This document shows positions 11,201 to 22,100 of a stretch of DNA of 64,000 bases, one piece after another. Origin of the DNA: Nipponacmea schrenckii (taxonomy: Eukaryota; Mollusca; Gastropoda; Lottiidae); assembly GCA_030562195.1 (NCBI GenBank), contig JAUJPP010000012.1, forward strand, positions 19,344,001-19,408,000, given 5' to 3'. The position numbers and the translations under genes are program-made. Each line of letters begins with the position of its first letter. Position 1 is the stretch's first letter. The notes below the pieces were generated by a model. The model did no database searches. It was not told the origin of the DNA and saw only the letters and a program-made list of their open reading frames with translations.

Positions 11201-13040
11201 CTGAAGTAGGGGCTATATGGCTTATGTAGACGATATGTAGGCTTAGTTAAAGGCCCTGTACTGATCAGTGTGGGACAGTGAAGTGACTCTAGAGCCATGT
11301 GAGTCATCGTCAGCGTCTGTGGGTCACATCATAAAAAAATAAAAATTTTTGGATCATCATTTCCGGTAGCGGTAGTATACTGAGGTAGGGGCTATATGGC
11401 TTATATAGACGATATGTAGACTTACTTAAAGGCCCTGTACTGGACAGTGTGGTACAGTGTGGTAACATTCGAGTATTGTGAGTTAGGGTCAGTGTCTGTG
11501 GGTCACATCATAAAAAAATCAAAAATTTTTGATTATCATTTCCGGTAGCGGTAGTATACTGAAGTAGGGGCTATATGGCCTCTTTAGACGATATGTAGGC
11601 TTACTTAAAGGCCTTGTACTGGACAGTGTGGGTCAGTGAGGTGACTCTCGAGCCATGTGAGTCATCGTCAGTATCTGTGGGTCACATCATGAGAAAACTA
11701 AGTTTTTTTTATCATCATTTCCGGTAGCGGTAGTATACTGAAGTAGGGGCTATATGGCTTATGTAGACGATATGTAGGCTTACTTAAAGGCCCTGTACTG
11801 ATCAGTGTGGGACAGTGAGGTGACTCTAGAGCCATGTGAGTCATCGTCAGCGTCTGTGGGTCACATCATAAAAAAATAAAAAATTTTTGGATCATCATTT
11901 CCGGTAGCGGTAGTATACTGAAGTAGGGGCTATATGGCTTATATAGACGATATGTAGACTTACTTAAAGGCCCTGTACTGGACAGTGTGGTTCAGTGTGG
12001 TAACTCTCGAGTATTGTGAGTTAGGGTCAGTGTCTGTGGGTCACATCATAAAAAAAATCAGAAATTTTTGATCATCATTTCCGGTAGCGGTAGTATACTG
12101 AATTAGGGGCTATATGGCCTCTTTAGACGATATGTAGGCTTACTTAAAGGCCCTTTACTGGACAGTGTGGGTCAGTGAGGTGACTCTCGAGCCATGTGAG
12201 TCATCGTCAGTATCTGTGGGTCACATCATGAGAAAATTAAGTTTTTTTGATCATCATTTCCGGTAGCGGTAGTATACTGAAGTAGGGGCTATATGGCTTA
12301 TGTAGACGATATGTAGGCTTACTTAAAGGCCCTGTACTGATCATTGTGGGACAGTGAGGTGACTCTAGAGCCATGTGAGTCATCGTCAGCGTCTGTGGGT
12401 CACATCATAAAAAATAAAAATTTTTGGATCATCATTTCCGGTAGCGGTAGTATACTGAAGTAGGGGCTATATGACTTATATAGACGATATGTAGACTTAC
12501 TTAAAGGCCCTGTACTGGACAGTGTGGTACAGTGTGGTAACTCTCGAGTATTGTGAGTTAGGGTCAGTGTCTGTGGGTCACATCATAAAAAAATCAAAAA
12601 TTTTTGATCATCATTTCCGGTAGCGGTAGTATACTGAAGTAGGGGCTATATGGCCTCTTTAGACGATATGTAGGCTTACTTAAAGGCCCTGTACTGGACA
12701 GTGTGGATCAGTGAGGTGACTCTCGAGCCATGTGAGTCATTTTCAGTGTCCGTGGGTCACATCATACAAAATCTAATTTTTTGGATCCTTATTTCCGGTA
12801 GCGGTAGTATACTGAAGTAGAGACTATATGGCTAATGTAGACGATATTCAAGCTTACTTAAAGGCCCGCTACTGGACAGTGTGGGTCAGTAAGGTGACTC
12901 ACGAGCCATGTGAGTTATTGTCATCGTGATTACTCATGAGACATGTGAGTAATCGATAACTTTTTCGGATTACATCATCAAAACATGAATTGTCATTTCA
13001 CCTACCGGTACCTGTTTTGGCAAACAGTATGGGGCCTGAC
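8227..13040 (-). repeat. ~179 bp satellite, inverted block with trimeric higher-order repeat
   Basis: About 26 monomers of the same satellite in the opposite orientation. From about 9,650 to 12,720 three monomer types alternate regularly. A has GTGTGGTAACTCTCGAG. B has CTGTGGGTCACATCATGAGA. C has CTGATCAGTGTGGGACAG. A starts lie near 9,651, 10,188, 10,900, 11,438, 11,975 and 12,510, about 537 bp apart except for one 716 bp interval where C is doubled (near 10,543 and 10,721). The last monomer, beyond about 12,900, is degenerate. Confidence 0.9.
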
Positions 13041-13430
13041 ACATCGTTTACTTTTGTCTATTTCGAAATTGGAGTTGTGAAACGAATATATTGTCCATAA
13101 AACAAATAATTTGAATTATATTATATGTTAGTACGAAAAGTCACATAAATTGTCTCGAGTTAGTGTGTATTAGTACGAAACGACTCTTATATTTACTCTT
13201 TACCTTTATTCATGTTGAAATTGAAGTTATCCTTTTTTCGACATTCGAACATTATTTATGAAAAGAGCGACAATTGTACGAACAAAAAAATCGATTTAGG
13301 GTAGAAAAAATGGTCCGATTGCGATGAAATTTGGTGTGAACATTCAGAATAATGTCCTTAACATGACCCTGGTGTCTTTTAGTGGATAAACTATTAAAAT
13401 CATAGAGAGGTACATAAGTGAAGTAGCGCC
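13041..13430. other. Spacer between two satellite families, nothing recognised
   Basis: AT-rich sequence without a plausible gene. It contains a phrase (GATGAAATTTGGTGTGAACAT) resembling the core of the Helitron-like repeats elsewhere in the window, so it is probably old repeat sequence. Confidence 0.4.
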
Positions 13431-16400
13431 CAGGTAGCTACCTGTGTGACATTGTCGAAATTCACTGTTTTCAAAAATTCCAACTTTGAAGCTTCGTCAC
13501 GGCCAAACTATTTGAGATAGAAAGCTGAAATTTACACACCTTATAGCCTGAATAGTTAGCTATCCAATACTGCAAACCGCAATGCCGTACCTGCCCTACT
13601 CTGGAAGTTATGGGCGGTTCTGTAAAATCAGGATTTTTTGGCACTTTTTCGCAAAAAAAAAAAGTTCTCGGATCCACTTCTATGCACTTTGGGGAGACTT
13701 GGGAAGCACTGAGTCCAAAAAACCAAGTTAATCGATTTCAAGACAAAAATTTTGGCCAAAATTTCACTTTTGACCCACAGGTAGCTACCTGTGTGACATT
13801 GTCGAAATTCACTGTTTTCAAAATTCCAACTTTGAAGCTTCGTCACGCCAAACTATTTGAGATAGAAGCTGAAATTTACACACCTTATAGCCTGAATAGT
13901 TAGCTATCCAATACTGCAACCGCAATGCCGTACCTGCCCTACTCTGGAAGTTATGGGCGGTTCTGTAAAATCAGGATTTTTTGGCACTTTTTCGCAAAAA
14001 AAAAAAATTCTCGGAATCCACTTCTATGCACTTTGGGGAGACTTGGGAAGCACTGAGTCCAAAAAACCAAGTTAAATCGATTTCAAGACAAAAATTTTGG
14101 CCCAAATTTCACTTTTGACCCACAGGTAGCTACCTGTGTGACATTGTCGAAATTCACTGTTTTAAATTCCAACTTTGAAGCTTCGTCACGGCCAACTATT
14201 TGAGATAGAAAGCTGAAATTTACACACCTTATAGCCTGAATAGTTAGCTATCCAATACTGCAAACCGCAATGCCGTACCTGCCCTACTCTGGAAGTATGG
14301 GCGGTTCTGTAAAATCAGATTTTTTGCACTTTTTCGCAAAAAAAAAGTTCTCGGAATCCACTTCTATGCACTTTGGGAGACTTGGGAAGCACTGAGTCCA
14401 AAAAACCAAGTAAATCGATTTTCAAGACAAAAAATTTGGCCAAAATTTCACTTTGACCCACAGGGTCTGTGACATTGTCGAAATTCACTGTTTTCAAAAT
14501 TCCAACTTTGAAGCTTCGTCACGGCCAAACTATTTGAGATAGAAAGCTGAAATTTACACACCTATAGCCTGAATAGTTAGCTATCCAATACTGCAAACCG
14601 CAATGCCGTACCTGCCCTACTCTGGAAGTTATGGGGGTTCTGTAAAATCAGGATTTTTGGCACTTTTTCGCAAAAAAAGTTCTCGGAATCCACTTCTATG
14701 CACTTTGGGGAGACTTGGAAGCACTGAGTCCAAAAAACCAAGTTAAATCGATTTTCAGACAAAAAATTTTGGCCCAAAATTTCACTTTGACCCACAGGTG
14801 CTACCTGTGTGACATTGTCGAAATTCACTGTTTCAAAAATTCCAACTTGAAGCTTCGTCACGGCCAAACTATTTGAGATAGAAAGCTGAAATTTACACAC
14901 CTTATAGCCTGAATAGTTAGCTATCCAATACTGCAAACCGCAATGCCGTACCTGCCCTACTCTGGAAGTTATGGGCGGTTCTGTAAAATCAGGATTTTTT
15001 GGCACTTTTTCGCAAAAAAAAAGTTCTCGGAATCCACTTCTATGCACTTTGGGGAGACTTGGGAAGCACTGAGTCCAAAAAACCAGTTAAATCGATTTCA
15101 AGACAAAAATTTTGGCCCAAAATTTCACTTTTGACCCACAGGTAGCTACCTGTGTGACATTGTCGAAATTCACTGTTTTCAAAAATTCCAACTTTGAAGC
15201 TTCGTCACGGCCAAACTATTTGAGATAGAAAGCTGAAATTTACACACCTTATAGCCTGAATAGTTAGCTATCCAATACTGCAAACCGCAATGCCGTACCT
15301 GCCCTACTCTGGAAGTTATGGGCTGTTTTTGGATTTTTTGACATTTTCGAAAAAAATAATTGGGAACTTAGCACTTCAAAAAACCAGTAACATTTCAAAA
15401 AAAAAGCAAATTATTTTGCCCAAGTTCCTTACTTTGACACGTTTTAAATTCCATTTGAATTGTCAGCCACTTTTTAAAATAATTTAATTTGCCGAATTTT
15501 CAATAGAAACGAACCTATGCTTAGTTATGCATCTTAAAACGATTTACTCTCTCGAAGTAGACGGTTCTGGAATCATTTTTGCACTTTGCGCAAAAAAAAA
15601 AAGTCCAAACCATTATGATTTGAGGAAATTTGGCCATCAAACTTGAACATTTTCAGAAAAAAATTTTGGCCCAAATTCACTTTTGAACAGTACACCTGTG
15701 GACTTGTCGAAATTACTGTTTTAAAAATTCAATTTAACTTCGCCGAATATTTAGATAAAACGAAATTTACCCCTTACCTGAAAGTTATCCATCTGAAACC
15801 AGCTCTGCCCTTCGGAATAGGGTTCTGAAATCAATTTTTTGCACTTTTTCGAAAAAAAAAAAGTCGGAATCCACTTCTATGCACTTTGGGGGAGACTTGG
15901 GGAAGCACTGAGTCCAAAAAACCAAGTTAAATCGATTTTCAAGACAAAAAATTTTGGCCCAAAATTTCACTTTTGACCCACAGGTAGCTACCTGTGTGAC
16001 ATTGTCGAAATTCACTGTTTTCAAAAATTCCAACTTTGAAGCTTCGTCACGGCCAAACTATTTGAGATAGAAAGCTGAAATTTACACACCTTATAGCCTG
16101 AATAGTTAGCTATCCAATACTGCAAACCGCAATGCCGTACCTGCCCTACTCTGGAAGTTATGGGCGGTTCTGTAAAATCAGGATTTTTTGGCACTTTTTC
16201 GCAAAAAAAAAAAGTTCTCGGAATCCACTTCTATGCACTTTGGGGGAGACTTGGGGAAGCACTGAGTCCAAAAAACCAAGTTAAATCGATTTTCAAGACA
16301 AAAAATTTTGGCCCAAAATTTCACTTTTGACCCACAGGTAGCTACCTGTGTGACATTGTCGAAATTCACTGTTTTCAAAAATTCCAACTTTGAAGCTTCG

Positions 16401-18474
16401 TCACGGCCAAACTATTTGAGATAGAAAGCTGAAATTTACACACCTTATAGCCTGAATAGTTAGCTATCCAATACTGCAAACCGCAATGCCGTACCTGCCC
16501 TACTCTGGAAGTTATGGGCGGTTCTGTAAAATCAGGATTTTTTGGCACTTTTTCGCAAAAAAAAAAAGTTCTCGGAATCCACTTCTATGCACTTTGGGGG
16601 AGACTTGGGAAGCACTGAGTCCAAAAAACCAAGTTAAATCGATTTTCAAGACAAAAAATTTTGGCCCAAAATTTCACTTTTGACCCACAGGTAGCTACCT
16701 GTGTGACATTGTCGAAATTCACTGTTTTCAAAAATTCCAACTTTGAAGCTTCGTCACGGCCAAACTATTTGAGATAGAAAGCTGAAATTTACACACCTTA
16801 TAGCCTGAATAGTTAGCTATCCAATACTGCAAACCGCAATGCCGTACCTGCCCTACTCTGGAAGTTATGGGCGGTTCTGTAAAATCAGGATTTTTTGGCA
16901 CTTTTTCGCAAAAAAAAAAAGTTCTCGGAATCCACTTCTATGCACTTTGGGGGAGACTTGGGGAAGCACTGAGTCCAAAAAACCAAGTTAAATCGATTTT
17001 CAAGACAAAAAATTTTGGCCCAAAATTTCACTTTTGACCCACAGGTAGCTACCTGTGTGACATTGTCGAAATTCACTGTTTTCAAAAATTCCAACTTTGA
17101 AGCTTCGTCACGGCCAAACTATTTGAGATAGAAAGCTGAAATTTACACACGTTATAGCCTGAATAGTTAGCTATCCAATACTGCAAACCGCAATGCCGTA
17201 CCTGCCCTACTCTGGAAGTTATGGGCGGTTCTGTAAAATCAGGATTTTTTGGCACTTTTTCGCAAAAAAAAAAAGTTCTCGGAATCCACTTCTATGCACT
17301 TTGGGGGAGACTTGGGGAAGCACTGAGTCCAAAAAACCAAGTTAAATCGATTTTCAAGACAAAAAATTTTGGCCCAAAATTTCACTTTTGACCCACAGGT
17401 AGCTACCTGTGTGACATTGTCGAAATTCACTGTTTTCAAAAATTCCAACTTTGAAGCTTCGTCACGGCCAAACTATTTGAGATAGAAAGCTGAAATTTAC
17501 ACACGTTATAGCCTGAATAGTTAGCTATCCAATACTGCAAACCGCAATGCCGTACCTGCCCTACTCTGGAAGTTATGGGCGGTTCTGTAAAATCAGGATT
17601 TTTTGGCACTTTTTCGCAAAAAAAAAAAGTTCTCGGAATCCACTTCTATGCACTTTGGGGGAGACTTGGGGAAGCACTGAGTCCAAAAAACCAAGTTAAA
17701 TCGATTTTCAAGACAAAAAATTTTGGCCCAAAATTTCACTTTTGACCCACAGGTAGCTACCTGTGTGACATTGTCGAAATTCACTGTTTTCAAAAATTCC
17801 AACTTTGAAGCTTCGTCACGGCCAAACTATTTGAGATAGAAAGCTGAAATTTACACACGTTATAGCCTGAATAGTTAGCTATCCAATACTGCAAACCGCA
17901 ATGCCGTACCTGCCCTACTCTGGAAGTTATGGGCGGTTCTGTAAAATCAGGATTTTTTGGCACTTTTTCGCAAAAAAAAAAAGTTCTCGGAATCCACTTC
18001 TATGCACTTTGGGGGAGACTTGGGGAAGCACTGAGTCCAAAAAACCAAGTTAAATCGATTTTCAAGACAAAAAATTTTGGCCCAAAATTTCACTTTTGAC
18101 CCACAGGTAGCTACCTGTGTGACATTGTCGAAATTCACTGTTTTCAAAAATTTCGACTTTGAAGCTTCGTCACGGCCAAACTATTTGAGATAGAAAGCTG
18201 AAATTTACACACGTTATAGCCTGAATAGTTAGCTATCCAATACTGCAAACCGCAATGCCGTACCTGCCCTACTCTGGAAGTTATGGGCGGTTCTGTAAAA
18301 TCAGGATTTTTTGGCACTTTTTCGCAAAAAAAAAAAGTTCTCGGAATCTACTTCTATGCCCTTTGGGGGAGACTTGGGGAAGCACTCAGTCCAAAAAACC
18401 AAGTTAAATCGATTTTCAAGACAAAAAAATTTGGCTCAAAATTTCAATTTTGACCTACAGGTAGCTACCTGTGC
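13431..18474 (+). repeat. 354 bp satellite array (~14 monomers) with 18 bp palindrome
   Basis: Monomers recur at exactly 354 bp in the well-preserved right part (homopolymer starts near 16,205, 16,560, 16,914, 17,268, 17,622 and 17,976). Each contains the perfect palindrome CACAGGTAGCTACCTGTG. The array begins at a copy of its core (13,431) and ends at another (about 18,459-18,474). Copies from about 13,660 to 15,130 lack many bases in homopolymer runs, and 15,320-15,840 holds strongly diverged monomers. Minus-strand frames of about 69 codons repeat in every monomer but run through A/T homopolymers and are not credible proteins. Confidence 0.9.
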
Positions 18475-19112
18475 TCGTTTGGTCGATTTTCCAAGTGTTT
18501 TCGTTTTTTCTGACATGTTTTGACGTTCAGTTTTTTAGTTATTGCCCTTGACTTGGTAAAATCGCATCTAAATGATATGGTGGGATGATAGAAGCTATAG
18601 GTTTTAAGACAAGACTCTATTCAGAATTATTGGAATTAATTCTGAAGTCATAATGTCTCTAAGCTTTCATAATCATATCAAAGTGAAGCTCTACATTAGA
18701 TACGAATATTACTCTAAAAAACAAATTTTGTTTTTTTTTTTGATGGAGAAGGTATTCACATTTTCTTCCGGTTAAAGAAAAAAATTTAAAACAAAGACAA
18801 TTATATTTAATCCGCCCCATGAATTTAAGAAAAAACCCATAACATTAGCAAAGGAGGCAAAATACAATGGAATTTGACAATAACAGCGAGTTTCAATGCA
18901 ATATAGCATAGCATCCTTGTATTGATAAGACAGTCATATGCGTATATAAATCCAGCTCTGAGGTAGTGGCTAGCTTAGACACTAAGGCATCCAAGCAGCC
19001 CCGTAGTTAGGGTGGTGTTGTTCATTCCAGCACAAATCCAGTCCTGGCGACACGTCAGCATTCAAGAAGCGATAAAGAACGGGTTTGAAGTAGGAATAAA
19101 TTATGGTATATA
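18475..19112. other. Intergenic; repeat fragments only
   Basis: Near 18,540 is a short fragment of the Helitron-like core (ATTGCCCTTGACTTGGTAAA). The stretch 18,955-19,080 is less AT-rich and could be a diverged SINE, but no clear A and B boxes are seen. No gene is recognised. Confidence 0.4.
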
Positions 19113-19118
19113 TTTATT
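19113..19118 (-). terminator. Candidate poly(A) signal of SPOUT1
   Basis: AATAAA on the minus strand lies about 15 nt after the SPOUT1 stop codon, implying a very short 3' UTR. Assigned from the hexamer and position only. Confidence 0.5.
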
Positions 19119-19132
19119 GCAAGATATTAGGC

Positions 19133-22100
19133 CTACAGCGAATATTTGGCACCATTGGTAACTAATTGATTCCTTAATGCTGATAATGTTATCAAAATTG
19201 CCTCCTGAAAAATAAATAATCATACCAGCTAATATAATTACATATGTAATAACAGAAAAGGCAAGCACGGTATCAGGTATGGAACAACTTATCAATGGAA
19301 AATAAAAGAATCAAATCCTTTCCACTTTCAATCACTTCCAAAATTACTTCTTATATTTTCTACTTTATTGATTATAACACACCTTAAACCTACACCGCAC
19401 CAGTTGTTTTGCATCTTAATATTATGAGTAGAGGCATGATGTGGTGTATGATGCGAGGTTATTTATACAATGGGGAATTGAAATAAGTAACAGATCCCGT
19501 ACATCGTCTATTTGCGATTTTATGATGCGCATAAAAATGGTTAGAAAACTACTTTACAATCCTACATACAGGTAGATGAAGTCTGGGGCAGCATTATTGA
19601 CACAGCTGAAAACGGTGCTAGATAAGGTTTCGGACATGAAGGCACAATTCATTGTTTCTACTTTTTTTTTTATTTATTATTCTTATACGTTTCGCCATGT
19701 TACAGCATTGGACACTGTACCTCGCATTCTAACATACTTATATTATAGACTGTGATTTCAAACAATCTAATGGAAACTTAAGACCATCAGTTTATCCCTA
19801 AAATTGTCTTTTATGTTATTTGATTTCTGTTCCAAACTACAGACAGCTATATCGTAACATACCTCACTTCTAATAGTTCTGGAACCTTGGTTAGGACATG
19901 TATTGAGATAATGGTGAAAAAGTAAGGATGGATCTTCCACGGACAATGTTTTATCTGCTGCTAAACTGGTTTCTAAGCCTTGAACTCCACCAAATACTAT
20001 GATAGCATGTCTGAAATTGAATCATAGGTTATTCTTATCTTTATTTTTATAAGCGAGAATTCATCAATTAAGTTTTATCTTCAATGTTACAACATCAATA
20101 AAGTTTTATCTTCAATGTTACAACATCAATAAAGCTTCATCTTCAAGGTTACAACATCATTAAAGCTTCATCTTCAATGTTACAACATCATTAAAGCTTC
20201 ATCTTCAAGGTTACAACATTAAAACAATTTTATCTTCAATGTTACAACCTTATAAGAATTTAATCTTCAAGATTTCATAATACAAAAAACTATAAACATC
20301 AATAATCCCAAATTGACAAAATTTGGGTTCAAGTTTTAAATAAAATAAATAACATATTTCAAAAGAATAAAGATTATCTTTCCAAAGTTAAATTCAAAGT
20401 AAATAAAATACCTGAAATGTGGTAGAACAAAGTCATCAATGGAATCACCTCTCTCTGAAGTACCTATAGTGACATCATAACCACCTTTATAGGGACAGTG
20501 TGTTAATACAGAAGATAGATTATTAGCAAGACGTAAATTATAACCCCAATAGAGCCCACTTTTACTTCTTGGTGTGGATGGTGACACAACTTTACCCCTA
20601 ACTTCTCTTTTATCTGTAAAATGCGAAAGTATATTTTGAAAGTTTTGAGCAATTGTAGTAATAATAATAATAATAATCTCGGGTCAGAATTAGGTCCAAT
20701 ACACAAGGACATGGTGCTATCTAACATTCACCCAATGGGGAAAATACTCTTCAGTGTTATATTGTGTGTTATAAACCTTCATTTATTGGGGCTCAATATG
20801 GTAAATATTTCTGAAGTTCTGGCTCTGGTACCTCAGAGAATAACTCATGTTATTCCAGATGTTGCTTTTAAAACAAAGCATTAGGGGTTCTGAAGTTGTC
20901 TGTCAGTGAGTTAGACGCTTGCCCACTAACTCGAAAGTCCCAGGTTCCATTCTGGCAAAATTCGAAATTAACCTTTCCAATTTTTCAGCCCGGTTTCCTC
21001 TTGTCAGTGATGCAGGTCGGGGGGGGATTGACAAGGAAAAAGCGTCTAGTCATTCTGATTGGACAATAAACCTAGGCCCCTGTGTGCTACAGACTGTGCA
21101 CGTCAAAGATCCCTTGACAATAGGAAATCGAAAAAGAGTAGGCAAATGACGCTGTCCTGGCAAAATTTCCCTCACAGCAAACTGCATGGCGTTTTCTGTA
21201 TTCATTAGCCCATAAGGTGCAGAAGAGTAGGATGTAAAAGTCTATGAATGGTTGTTTTTTCTGTCTTCCTTTTAAACAAAGTATTTGCCTATCTCTTACC
21301 ATAAGTATTAATATCAAGTTCAACAGTTACTCTCAGACCAGGTTCAAGACCTTTATCTACCAAAACATCCTGAAAATAGCATTAGTGAAGATGGATAGGA
21401 TCAATCAGTTTTCAATCAGGAAGTAGAATTAATCTAGTCATTTTTTGCTTACTTGAGCTTAAAGTGATGAGGCAAATCCGGGCTTAAAGTAACGAGGCAA
21501 AGCGGGGCTTAAAGTAACGGGGCAAAGCAGTAACAAGGTAAAGCCAGGGTTAAACTAATAAGGCAAAGGTATGGCCATCCTGAATAAAAAGAAGAACTAA
21601 AAGCCAACAGAATATGGAGCAATTAAACACTATCAGCTTCATTGGACTTATACTACTCCTGGTTTCTACTAAAAAAAATGTGTTAACAATTAACTTTGCC
21701 ATCATGATCAAATGAAAATCTAGGTCAAATTTATGACATTGTGTTCTATGATCTGTATGTTAAGTGACATTTAAGGACTGACACATCATTATATCCATAC
21801 CCATACCCAATGACATTCAATGATGGTATGTGAAGTAAATATTAACAAACCTTTTGATATAATCCAGCATAAACATAAGATTGAGATTTAAATTTCTTCT
21901 CTAATACAACTCCTTCTCTATATTCTACCTTGTCAGATATTCTCATATGGTGGGGACTGTCCAACGGATTTAACAGACCTGTAAAACAAGTCATGGATTG
22001 TATGTTAATCAAAGTGAATTTTGTTGTAGATCCTTTATAATCCAGTTCCATTTAATCTACACGCAGCTAGAAAAAACTGGTCAAAGACAGGTATCAGAGA

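Noticed and set aside
15785..18147. Repeated minus-strand frames of about 69 codons, one per 354 bp monomer
   Set aside because: They exist only because the monomer lacks stops there, they run through A/T homopolymers, and small indels break them in other copies. No family similarity.
6764..18474. Possible CRISPR-like array
   Set aside because: The repeats are 179 and 354 bp tandem monomers with no unique spacers, and the genome is eukaryotic.
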